Positions 1-6,104 of a stretch of DNA of 13,761 nucleotides are shown here, one piece after another. This DNA comes from CAZYYO01 sp964650965. Its GTDB lineage: Bacteria; Bacillota; Clostridia; Lachnospirales; Lachnospiraceae. A model generated the notes under the pieces. The model was not told the DNA's origin and did no database searches. It worked only from the letters and a program-made list of their open reading frames with translations. How positions within the stretch are numbered: the stretch's first letter is position 1; every line of letters starts with the position of its first letter. The position numbers and the translations under genes are program-made. The DNA lies in NCBI GenBank assembly GCA_964650965.1, contig CAZYYO010000060.1, forward strand, positions 1-13,761. Direction: 5' to 3'.

Positions 1-53
1 ACTTAAAATCCTGTGGTGGCGACATCGTACCGGTTCGATTCCGGTCGCCGGCA
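1..53 (+). tRNA. tRNA-Leu(TAA), 3' part only
   Basis: The gene is cut by the window edge just before its anticodon loop. The loop CTTAAAA (2-8) gives anticodon TAA at 4-6, and 9-13 is the 3' strand of the anticodon stem. The long class II variable arm (about 14-28) folds as GGTG/CATC (15-18 with 23-26) around a GCGA loop, which fits leucine. The T arm is ACCGG/CCGGT (29-33 with 41-45) around TTCGATT, the acceptor 3' strand is 46-52, and A53 is the discriminator. No CCA is encoded, so it must be added by nucleotidyltransferase. The leucine assignment rests on the anticodon and the variable arm. The 5' half lies outside the window. Confidence 0.93.
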
Positions 54-71
54 TTGAGTAGCAATACTCAA
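54..71 (+). other. GCAA-capped hairpin between two tRNA genes
   Basis: TTGAGTA (54-60) and TACTCAA (65-71) form a perfect 7-bp stem closed by the tetraloop GCAA, a GNRA-type loop. It begins immediately after the tRNA-Leu discriminator base and ends 13 nt before tRNA-Arg. There is no T-tract after it, so it is not a normal terminator. A role in processing or stabilising the polycistronic tRNA precursor is inference. Confidence 0.6.
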
Positions 72-84
72 ACAATTTATTTAT

Positions 85-158
85 GTGTGTGTAGCTCAGC
101 TGGATAGAGCACTTGGCTACGGACCAAGGTGTCGGGGGTTCGAATCCTCTCACGCACG
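85..158 (+). tRNA. tRNA-Arg(ACG)
   Basis: This is a complete cloverleaf. The acceptor GTGTGTG (85-91) pairs with CACGCAC (151-157). The D arm starts at 94. The anticodon stem CTTGG/CCAAG (112-116 with 124-128) encloses CTACGGA, giving anticodon ACG at 119-121. The T stem (134-138 with 146-150) contains two G-U pairs around TTCGAAT, and the discriminator is G158. No CCA is encoded. An ACG anticodon is normally edited to ICG by TadA so that it reads CGU, CGC and CGA; that is family knowledge. It follows tRNA-Leu by 31 nt and shares its transcript. Confidence 0.96.
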
Positions 159-173
159 TTTATATTGAAGGAA

Positions 174-201
174 GGCAGGACAAATGGTTCTGTCTTTTTT
201 T
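174..201 (+). terminator. Rho-independent terminator of the tRNA operon
   Basis: GGCAGGAC (174-181) pairs with GTTCTGTC (187-194), an 8-bp stem with two G-U pairs and the loop AAATG. Seven T residues follow (195-201). It lies 15 nt after tRNA-Arg, so the tRNA cluster ends here. Confidence 0.8.
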
Positions 202-244
202 GATAGTTCCAGACAAATTGTGAGAATTTTGTCGAATGAATTTT

Positions 245-273
245 TTGTATCATACAGAGCATTGTGCTACAAT
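245..273 (+). promoter_or_regulatory. SigA-type promoter for the DUF1292 gene
   Basis: TTGTAT (245-250), a 17-nt spacer and TACAAT (268-273). TG at 265-266 makes an extended -10 box. The predicted start of transcription near 280 leaves a leader of about 40 nt. Confidence 0.6.
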
Positions 274-322
274 AAACAAAGAGTTTGTTTAAAGAACTGA
301 AAAAATACTATTGGAGGATATA

Positions 323-631
323 ATGAAGACCAAGTATACAGATATGACAGAACATAATTTGGTTATGACACTTACATTGGAGGATGATTCTGAGAGAAAA
401 TGTGCGGCGTTATGTAAGATAGTGATGGAAGAAAATACCTATATGATTTTACTTCCGCTTTTAGATAGTGGAGAACAGGACATGGAGGGGGATGTATATT
501 TCTTTCGATTTGCAGAAGATGAATGGGGGAACCCAATTTTAAATAAAATAGAAACAGAAGAGGAATACCTCAAGGTGGCGGATGCATTTGATCACTGGCT
601 TGATATTATAGAAGAACAGGAGCAAAGATAA
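323..631 (+). CDS. DUF1292 family protein (YrzB-like)
   Basis: This 102-residue acidic cytoplasmic protein matches the DUF1292 pattern. There is a short beta-rich core (LTLEDDSERKCAALC, then IVMEENTYMILLPL), a segment VYFFRFAEDE, and the end of the domain around ILNKIETEEEYLKVADAFD. No catalytic residues are known for the family and its function is not established. Members are small proteins common in Firmicutes. A TTG-initiated frame opens at 311, but the ribosome binding site GGAGG sits at 313-317 inside it. The ATG at 323 is therefore the start. The gene has its own promoter and appears monocistronic. It has no obvious functional link to the neighbouring tRNAs or nuclease. Confidence 0.85.
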   Translation: MKTKYTDMTEHNLVMTLTLEDDSERKCAALCKIVMEENTYMILLPLLDSGEQDMEGDVYFFRFAEDEWGNPILNKIETEEEYLKVADAFDHWLDIIEEQEQR

Positions 632-677
632 AGGAACGGTAAGCATTCATAAAATAAACAAAGCATGAGATTATTTT

Positions 678-719
678 ATAGGGCAGTGTTGTTGTAACAG
701 ACAATATTGTCCTATTTTG
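678..719 (+). terminator. Probable terminator after the DUF1292 gene
   Basis: ATAGGGCA (678-685) pairs with TGTCCTAT (708-715), including one G-U pair. An inner TTGT/ACAA stem (689-692 with 701-704) continues the hairpin. The T-run after it is short (715-718), so termination may be partial. Confidence 0.45.
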
Positions 720-723
720 ATAC

Positions 724-752
724 TTATCAGTAGACATAAAGTGTATTATAAT
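724..752 (+). promoter_or_regulatory. SigA-type promoter for the nuclease/DUF4317 pair
   Basis: TTATCA (724-729), a 17-nt spacer and a perfect TATAAT (747-752). The predicted start near 759 is about 33 nt upstream of the nuclease ATG. Confidence 0.65.
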
Positions 753-791
753 AGATAACACATATCATAACAAATCATAAGGAAAAGTCAT

Positions 792-1784
792 ATGAAGCAT
801 TGGAAGAAAATATCCAAATCCAGTTTGGCAGGAATACTGATTGCTCTAACAATATTATTATCTGCTTGTAGTGCAGAGACTACGGTGGATTCGGAGTCAG
901 AGGCAGGTCAACAGACCAGTACGTTAGAAACAGAGCAACCTGAAAGCAATGATGATCCGTCAAATGTTAGCCAAGAAGCGCAAAGTACAATTTCATTAGA
1001 TAATATACCATCATATTCAGGAACGGCATATGTGGAGATTCATAATAACCAGCCAGTATTTTCACAGGAGGAATTACAGGCAGCCAAATCCTCCTATGAG
1101 ACTTATACACATCTGGATTCATTGGGAAGATGTGGTGTGTGTACCGCCAGTATAGGAACAGATATTATGCCCTCTGAAAAGCGCGGGGCAATAGGTTCGG
1201 TTAAGCCTACGGGATGGCATACAGTGAAATATGATACCATTGCTGATAGATATTTGTATAACCGGTGTCATTTGATTGGATATCAGTTGACCGGGGAAAA
1301 TGCAAATGTAAACAATCTGATTACTGGTACCAGATATCTTAATGTGGAGGGAATGCTACCTTTTGAAAATATGGTCTCCGATTATGTCCAGCAGACGAAT
1401 CATCATGTTTTGTATCGTGTTACTCCAATATTCCAGGGAGACAATCTAGTAGCAAGTGGAGTGCTTATGGAGGCACAATCGGTTGAGGATCAGGGGAGCG
1501 GTATAAGCTTTTTTGTATATTGTTATAATGTGCAGCCAGGTATAGGTATAGATTATGCTACGGGAGATAGCTGGCAGGAGAACACAGTACAGACGCAAGG
1601 GGACAATCAGATTCAGGATACTACTACTTCAGAATATATTTTAAATACCAATACTAGAAAATTTCACCGACCTTCTTGCTATCATATAAAAACCATTAAG
1701 GAAGATAATAAGGAGAGTTATACTGGTTCACGAGACGATTTAATCAATCAGGGATACGAACCATGTAAGACCTGCAATCCATAA
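792..1784 (+). CDS. Secreted lipoprotein DNA/RNA non-specific endonuclease (EndA-like)
   Basis: This 330-residue protein is predicted to be an exported, lipid-anchored nuclease. Residues 1-25 form a signal peptide ending in the lipobox LSAC, with C26 as the lipidated Cys. Residues 27-70 are a low-complexity Ser/Glu/Gln linker. The beta-beta-alpha metal nuclease domain covers about 75-255. Its motif NRCH (157-160) stands where family members usually have DRGH, so H160 is the likely general base. It is followed by the Asn-rich helix GENANVNNLITGTRYLN, which should supply the metal-binding Asn. A separate C-terminal module (about 281-330) carries C296, C325 and C328 with nearby H292 and H298. 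This resembles the small Ada-like or zinc-ribbon tail seen on related clostridial nucleases. The start has AAGGA at 779-783. The DUF4317 gene follows after 29 nt and probably shares the transcript. Likely roles are nutrient scavenging or degradation of extracellular DNA; the substrate is inferred from the family. Confidence 0.9.
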   Translation: MKHWKKISKSSLAGILIALTILLSACSAETTVDSESEAGQQTSTLETEQPESNDDPSNVSQEAQSTISLDNIPSYSGTAYVEIHNNQPVFSQEELQAAKSSYETYTHLDSLGRCGVCTASIGTDIMPSEKRGAIGSVKPTGWHTVKYDTIADRYLYNRCHLIGYQLTGENANVNNLITGTRYLNVEGMLPFENMVSDYVQQTNHHVLYRVTPIFQGDNLVASGVLMEAQSVEDQGSGISFFVYCYNVQPGIGIDYATGDSWQENTVQTQGDNQIQDTTTSEYILNTNTRKFHRPSCYHIKTIKEDNKESYTGSRDDLINQGYEPCKTCNP

Positions 1785-1813
1785 TATGTAAGAAAAAAGG
1801 AAGAGGACGAAAT

Positions 1814-2449
1814 ATGGAGATAAAAACACAACAAATCAACCGTGAAGACTTACTAGAACTAACTAGAAGAATGACCGTAAAAAGAAACTGCTTTAGTCGA
1901 ATTGCAGGGGCATATATTGATGAGGATGGATATGTTGATGGAACATTCAACAGACACTTTTGGAATTTAAAGGAATCAGAGCAAGAGGATAACCTAGAAC
2001 TGGCGAAACATGTCCTCTTTGGAGAGACGAATGTGGCTGTGAAGGAATATTTATTAACAGAAGAAAACCAGCGTCCAGGCAGCTTCTATCAGATGTTGAT
2101 GGCATTAAAGGACACTACATTAAAGAATGATGCTTTATTAGATGTTCTATATGAATTTATGGCAGAGGAGTGGGAAAGTACCAGAAGCTATGCCATCTAT
2201 TATTATTATGGCAGCTACGATATTCCAGCAAAAGCTAGTGATGGGGAGGTGCTGGAGGATTCCCAGGAGGTATATCAGTTCCTGGTATGTGCCATATGTC
2301 CCATTCATGATGATTATGAGCCGGAGAAACCGGTTGCTGGGTTTTTATTTCCAGCATTTTCAGAACGAAGTGGAAATTTAGATGGCATTGATGTTTTTGC
2401 AGTAAATGATGATTATAGGGAGAATCTTTTGAATATTATAATGGGATAA
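1814..2449 (+). CDS. DUF4317 family protein, half-length form
   Basis: This 211-residue soluble protein has no signal peptide or membrane segment. Its sequence matches the N-terminal half of DUF4317. It starts with a polar helix and TVKRNCFSRIAGAYIDEDG. It continues through the conserved stretch YDIPAKASDGEVLEDSQEVY (218-type positioning near residues 136-155), then CAICPIHDDYEP and GFLFPAFSERSGN. As I recall the family, members usually run to roughly 380-450 residues, so this one lacks the second half. It ends cleanly at a TAA, and the region beyond is a terminator rather than a decayed remainder. The function of DUF4317 is unknown. The start has GGAAGAGG at 1799-1806. It lies 29 nt after the nuclease gene, with no promoter or terminator seen between them. 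Confidence 0.8.
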   Translation: MEIKTQQINREDLLELTRRMTVKRNCFSRIAGAYIDEDGYVDGTFNRHFWNLKESEQEDNLELAKHVLFGETNVAVKEYLLTEENQRPGSFYQMLMALKDTTLKNDALLDVLYEFMAEEWESTRSYAIYYYYGSYDIPAKASDGEVLEDSQEVYQFLVCAICPIHDDYEPEKPVAGFLFPAFSERSGNLDGIDVFAVNDDYRENLLNIIMG

Positions 2450-2450
2450 T

Positions 2451-2481
2451 AAAAAGGAACCCACGTTATATATGGGTTCCT
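2451..2481 (-). terminator. Terminator of the leftward dehydrogenase gene
   Basis: AGGAACCCA (2455-2463) and TGGGTTCCT (2473-2481) form a perfect 9-bp stem. Read leftward, the stem is followed by TTTTT (the A-run at 2451-2455), which makes a standard terminator 9 nt after the dehydrogenase stop. Read rightward, the tail is GTAATAGATT, so it would be weak for DUF4317. The two convergent genes probably share it. Confidence 0.8.
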
Positions 2482-2489
2482 GTAATAGA

Positions 2490-3605
2490 TTAATCTAGGT
2501 AATTCCACTCAGACACATCGGTCCATCCACGCTTCCCAAGGTATTTCTCCAAATCCATTTTGGCAATCTGTTCCTTAGGTATATTGGAATTCATCATTCG
2601 TGCCCATCCACCTTTGGATTCACTAACAGTAACAGCGTCTTCTGGGCGAAGTACGTTCATCATACGTTCTCCGGCTTCGAAGCGTCTTGCATTCTCGCCA
2701 ATGATTTCCAGACTTCTACCAGTTCGATGAGGAACCTGTGGCGTGCAGTGTGGAGTGATATATACACTGGGGTGATTCCACAAAGGATGATCACTAGGCA
2801 GTGGCTCTTCTTCTGTTACATCAAGACCAGCACCACCAATGAGCTGTTCATCTAGGGCACGCATTAAATCTGCCGTGCATACGATACCGCCACGAGCCAT
2901 ATTTACCAAAAAGGAGTCCTTCTTCATTTTCTGAAAGGCTTCATAGTTCATCATGTGATAGGTTTCATCTGTCAGGGCAAGGGTTAAAACCACAAAATCA
3001 GATACAGATAGTAATTCATCTAAGGAATCCCCCTCATCTCCAGCCAGCTTTTTTTTTGCATAGTCATATCCCTTGATTGGAAATTTATCAAAGCAGATGA
3101 TTTCCATTCCCATGACATGTAAGCGATCTGCCAGCATTCTGCCGTTATTACCCATTCCAACGATACCTACGGTACGTCCATAAAGTCCTCGCCAGGTATT
3201 GGAACCGTCTACGCCCCATTGCCCTTTAGCCTGTGCAGCTAACAGCTCCTTGGTGTGATAACAGTATTGCATCATAAAGTAAATACAGTGTTCAGCCAGT
3301 ACCGGAGCCGAACGTCCGGCAGCTCCTGTGACGGGAATGCCTTTGGCAAATACTTCAGGTCTTGCAGAACCATTTAATCCAGCGTGGTCACAGTGAATCC
3401 ACTTTAAGGTGTTATCACCTAATAAGCAATTGTCTACATCCCCCATTAGGATTGCCAGGTCAGCATCCTTAGCTTCTTCTTCCAGCTTTTCTTTGTCATA
3501 AAAATCTACGTATACAAAGTCAGCATTTGGAAAAAGATTTCGGAGTGCATGCATATCTTCTTTGTTATACCAGACTGTTGTAACAACTTTATTAATTTTA
3601 GCCAT
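2490..3605 (-). CDS. D-isomer-specific 2-hydroxyacid dehydrogenase, NAD-binding
   Basis: This 371-residue cytoplasmic oxidoreductase belongs to the family that interconverts 2-keto acids and D-2-hydroxy acids. The catalytic domain is split around a Rossmann domain (about 110-300). The nucleotide-binding loop is GMGNNG (150-155) after strand TVGIV. D173 at the end of the second strand favours NAD over NADP. The catalytic triad is R238 (in MARGG), E267 (in TEEEPLP) and H286 (in TPHCTPQ). The substrate cannot be told from sequence; candidates include glyoxylate/hydroxypyruvate, phosphoglycerate-like or lactate-type acids. The open frame extends 61 codons further upstream, but that part is a low-complexity translation of the promoter region. 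The ATG at 3605-3603 has AAGGAGA (3621-3615) nine bases before it. The gene is monocistronic and divergent from the HD-domain gene. Confidence 0.9.
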   Translation of the reverse strand: MAKINKVVTTVWYNKEDMHALRNLFPNADFVYVDFYDKEKLEEEAKDADLAILMGDVDNCLLGDNTLKWIHCDHAGLNGSARPEVFAKGIPVTGAAGRSAPVLAEHCIYFMMQYCYHTKELLAAQAKGQWGVDGSNTWRGLYGRTVGIVGMGNNGRMLADRLHVMGMEIICFDKFPIKGYDYAKKKLAGDEGDSLDELLSVSDFVVLTLALTDETYHMMNYEAFQKMKKDSFLVNMARGGIVCTADLMRALDEQLIGGAGLDVTEEEPLPSDHPLWNHPSVYITPHCTPQVPHRTGRSLEIIGENARRFEAGERMMNVLRPEDAVTVSESKGGWARMMNSNIPKEQIAKMDLEKYLGKRGWTDVSEWNYLD

Positions 3606-3638
3606 GTTGTGTCTTCTCCTTACGTTTTTATTGATTTC

Positions 3639-3668
3639 ATTATAGATAGAAATGAGAGAAAAGATTAA
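3639..3668 (-). promoter_or_regulatory. Possible promoter for the dehydrogenase gene
   Basis: On the minus strand a perfect TATAAT lies at 3644-3639. A weak -35 box TTAATC (3668-3663) stands 18 nt upstream. A better TTGACA (3683-3678) is present but 33 nt away, too far to pair with this -10. The -10 box is convincing; the -35 is not. Confidence 0.4.
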
Positions 3669-3775
3669 TCGTAAATTTGTCAACAATGTTCCGGATTTGC
3701 TATCATTGGGAAAAATAACGAAAAAAGTTATAAAAACGCTAAAATTGATTACAGATAATATAAATATAAATATTG

Positions 3776-3803
3776 TTGGTATTCCCAAAAACTCTGTTAT
3801 AAT
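3776..3803 (+). promoter_or_regulatory. SigA-type promoter for the HD hydrolase/ybaK pair
   Basis: TTGGTA (3776-3781), a 16-nt spacer and a perfect TATAAT (3798-3803). The leader to the ATG at 3877 would be about 67 nt. The rest of the 271-base divergent region 3606-3876 is AT-rich and shows no further gene. Confidence 0.6.
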
Positions 3804-3876
3804 ATTACTATCAATCGCAGTGCTTTACGATGGCATTGCCTATGCATCTAATGTACCAAAGATTCAGGAGGCCGCT

Positions 3877-4443
3877 ATGAAACAGCAGACAAAAAAGATG
3901 AAAGAAGCAATCCAATTTGCCACCCATGCACATCAGGGAGCCGTACGAAAAGGTACCGGGATTCCGTATATTGTACATCCCATAGAAACCATGGAGCTAG
4001 TGGCGTCTATGACAGATGACGAGGATGTAATTGTAGCAGCGGTACTTCATGATGTAGTGGAGGATACCGCATGCACCCTAGATGAGATACAGCAACACTT
4101 TGGAAAACGAGTAGCTTCTCTGGTTTCTTTGGAAAGTGAGGATAAGCGAGAAGGGCAAAATAAAACTGCAACATGGAAGATTCGAAAGCAAGAGGCACTG
4201 GAACGGGAAAAAACGGCACCTCGGGAAGCCAAGATGATTATGCTTGCTGATAAAGTCAGCAATATGCGATCCAGTTTACAGGATTTTCGAAAGGAAGGAG
4301 ATCATATCTGGGCAAAATTCAATATGAAAGACAAGAAGGAGCAGGAGTGGTATTACCGAAGCGTAGCAGATGTTCTTGTGGAATTAAAGGATGAGACGAT
4401 TTATCAGGAATATTTGGAGATGCTAGAGGAAGTATTTGGTTAA
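3877..4443 (+). CDS. HD-domain protein, probable small alarmone (ppGpp) hydrolase
   Basis: This 188-residue protein consists of one RelA/SpoT-type HD hydrolase domain with no synthetase, TGS or ACT domain. It shows RKGTGIPYIVHP (24-35), with H34 as a metal ligand. LHDVVEDT (57-64) contains the H58-D59 pair and E62-D63. Further on are LVSLESEDK (82-90) and MIMLADKVSNMR (120-131), with D125 as the fourth metal ligand. All HD metal ligands are present, so it should be an active Mn-dependent phosphohydrolase. By family it removes the 3' diphosphate from (p)ppGpp, like MESH1-type enzymes; other nucleotide substrates remain possible. The frame is open back to 3652, but AGGAGG at 3866-3871 fixes the start at 3877, and the upstream ATG precedes the promoter. 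The ybaK-like gene follows after 24 nt, so the two are probably cotranscribed. Confidence 0.85.
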   Translation: MKQQTKKMKEAIQFATHAHQGAVRKGTGIPYIVHPIETMELVASMTDDEDVIVAAVLHDVVEDTACTLDEIQQHFGKRVASLVSLESEDKREGQNKTATWKIRKQEALEREKTAPREAKMIMLADKVSNMRSSLQDFRKEGDHIWAKFNMKDKKEQEWYYRSVADVLVELKDETIYQEYLEMLEEVFG

Positions 4444-4467
4444 GATAAGCATAGAAATGAGGCTAAA

Positions 4468-4953
4468 ATGAAGACAACGGAAGAAAAAACAAATGTTATG
4501 CGTCTATTAGATAGAAAGAAAATAGAGTATCAACACTATTGTTATGCAGAATCCGGGATTACCAATGGGGTGGAAGTGGCGAATTATCTAAATCAAGATG
4601 CCCGAAAAGTTTTTAAAACATTGGTCACCACTGGAAAGACAAACAAACATTATGTATTTGTTATCCCAGTGGCAGAAGAACTTGATCTAAAGAAAGCAGC
4701 GAAAGCGGTAGGAGAAAAATCCATTGTAATGCTAAAACAGAAGGATTTACTTCCCCTTACTGGATATATTCATGGAGGATGTTCCCCCATTGGTATGAAA
4801 AAACAATTTGTTACCGTGGTTCATGAAACAGTACAAGAATATCCAACCATGATATTTAGCGGTGGCAAGGTTGGTTATCAGGTTGAAATCAGTTATCAGG
4901 ATTTAAAGAAAATGATTCCCTGTTCCCTAGGAGATATTGTTGTTTCCAAATAA
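4468..4953 (+). CDS. ybaK: Cys-tRNA(Pro)/Cys-tRNA(Cys) deacylase, YbaK/EbsC family
   Basis: This 161-residue protein is full length for a free-standing trans-editing deacylase. The family hydrolyses Cys wrongly attached to tRNA-Pro by prolyl-tRNA synthetase. The fold matches through residues 8-158. The conserved Lys lies in KVFKTLV (K50). The substrate-pocket loop GGCSPIG (103-109) precedes MKK, and there is a second glycine loop around IFSGGKVG. The ribosome binding site is modest (TGAGG, 4458-4462). It probably depends on transcription with the HD hydrolase gene upstream. Its last 27 bases overlap the end of the convergent DUF4422 gene, and no terminator is visible at the junction. Confidence 0.92.
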   Translation: MKTTEEKTNVMRLLDRKKIEYQHYCYAESGITNGVEVANYLNQDARKVFKTLVTTGKTNKHYVFVIPVAEELDLKKAAKAVGEKSIVMLKQKDLLPLTGYIHGGCSPIGMKKQFVTVVHETVQEYPTMIFSGGKVGYQVEISYQDLKKMIPCSLGDIVVSK

Positions 4954-5982
4954 TCTCGCAGAAACCTGAAGAATGCCAGGGTTAATCTTTAAAGCTTCCA
5001 GAGCTGCTTTATCTTTTGGAGTGGCTTCTGTGGACTTTCGGCGGCACATCATGTCATTTACCTGTCGCACTTGTGTAAGTACTTTAGATAAGTCCGTACA
5101 ATCTTCACTTAATGAAGGATTGGCTTCACAACTTGCAATAACTTGCAGCATAAGATGCAAATCACCATTTAGATCAGATGCTTCCATAAGAATGTCTGGT
5201 CTTTTTTTACGCATTTCTAAAAAATATGACTTTGCACCCAGATAATCTCCTTGTTGAAGAAGACGAGCTAAGACCTCTTTCACTTCTGAAGTTTCTGTTT
5301 TTGCACCAATGATGCCAACTTTGCATTCTTTTACTCTTAGCTGATTATATTCTACCCATATCATAAGGAGAAATTCGGAAATGAATCCGTAGAGACGTTT
5401 GTGATAGTCGTCATAGGCATCCAAATCCAGACGGGTTTCCAGTTTTAAGAATATGGGAAACAGCCATTTGCAATATTTATCTAATATTTCCCAGGGACAA
5501 ATCATGATATTGCCAAAATAGGTATGATTCTCATGTACCCGTTTCTCATACAAAGGATAGTAGTGAGGATAAAGCTCCTGAATCACCTTTCCAGTTTCTA
5601 CTAAATCTGTAGGATTGTGATTTTCTCCAAAACCATAAAAGTATGAAAAATTCAGGGAAAGTTTCTTAGAAGTGAGAATATCGTAGTCTCGAAAAAGACG
5701 AAACAGTTCCTGCTTAGTAAATACCAGACCAAAATCATTTAACAGATACCTGCGGTAGTGACAGATACCAACATAATCTAGGGTTTTGACATTCTTCCAA
5801 ACCCAGTACAAGCCGGTAAGTTCGCTGTAATAACAATTTTTATTTGAAATATGCTCCCCAGTGTTATCCATAAGATATCCAAGAGGGTCGTGATTGGCGC
5901 TTCCTACCTGCAATGGGATATACATGGGATCGGAAAGAACTGAAAAATGCTTGTGAGTCATGGTATAGATTTGTATGTTCAT
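4927..5982 (-). CDS. DUF4422 protein, probable glycosyltransferase
   Basis: This 351-residue cytoplasmic protein carries a DUF4422 domain at about 1-225. Its characteristic motifs are NKNCYYSELTGLYWVWKN (47-64) and DYVGICHYRRYL (69-80). DUF4422 occurs in enzymes linked to capsule and exopolysaccharide synthesis and is taken to be glycosyltransferase-like; no acceptor or donor can be inferred here. Residues about 228-351 are an unassigned, mainly helical extension with a TPR-like stretch LLQQGDYLGAKSYFLEMRKK. No other polysaccharide gene is nearby, so it stands alone. The start is well supported by GGAGG (5993-5989) six bases before the ATG and by an extended -10 promoter just upstream. The 3' end overlaps the convergent ybaK-like gene by 27 nt. 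Confidence 0.85.
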   Translation of the reverse strand: MNIQIYTMTHKHFSVLSDPMYIPLQVGSANHDPLGYLMDNTGEHISNKNCYYSELTGLYWVWKNVKTLDYVGICHYRRYLLNDFGLVFTKQELFRLFRDYDILTSKKLSLNFSYFYGFGENHNPTDLVETGKVIQELYPHYYPLYEKRVHENHTYFGNIMICPWEILDKYCKWLFPIFLKLETRLDLDAYDDYHKRLYGFISEFLLMIWVEYNQLRVKECKVGIIGAKTETSEVKEVLARLLQQGDYLGAKSYFLEMRKKRPDILMEASDLNGDLHLMLQVIASCEANPSLSEDCTDLSKVLTQVRQVNDMMCRRKSTEATPKDKAALEALKINPGILQVSARLFGNNNIS

Positions 5983-5999
5983 AGTACACCTCCAGTTAG

Positions 6000-6008
6000 A
6001 TTATATCA
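6000..6008 (-). promoter_or_regulatory. Extended -10 promoter for the DUF4422 gene
   Basis: On the minus strand TGATATAAT (6008-6000) is a TGn extended -10 with a perfect TATAAT. The sequence 17 nt upstream (CCAAGT) is a poor -35. Transcription would start near 5993, almost at the ribosome binding site, which would give a very short leader; an additional upstream start is possible. Confidence 0.45.
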
Positions 6009-6024
6009 TATTTATAAAAAATAC

Positions 6025-6053
6025 TTGGTAAAATGTTAAAAAGGGGGTATAAT
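6025..6053 (+). promoter_or_regulatory. SigA-type promoter for the small unknown gene
   Basis: TTGGTA (6025-6030), a 17-nt spacer and a perfect TATAAT (6048-6053). The predicted transcription start near 6060 lies downstream of the first in-frame ATG at 6033, which excludes that codon as the translational start from this promoter. The box lies back to back with the leftward DUF4422 promoter. Confidence 0.75.
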
Positions 6054-6104
6054 AAATATGTTTACAAAGATCAGGAAAGCATAAATGCGGAAAGGGATGC
6101 AGGT

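Noticed and set aside
77..262. Leftward 61-residue frame across tRNA-Arg
   Set aside because: It is an antisense reading of the tRNA gene and terminator; translations like RTPDTLVRSQVLYPAELH are a well-known artefact of tRNA genes.
311..322. TTG start giving four extra residues for the DUF1292 protein
   Set aside because: The ribosome binding site GGAGG would lie inside the coding region; the ATG at 323 has it at the right distance.
3606..3788. 61-residue N-terminal extension of the dehydrogenase with hydrophobic stretch
   Set aside because: It is a translation of the AT-rich divergent promoter region; family length and AAGGAGA support the ATG at 3605.
3652..3876. 75-residue N-terminal extension of the HD hydrolase
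   Set aside because: The frame precedes and spans the promoter at 3776-3803, and AGGAGG marks the ATG at 3877.
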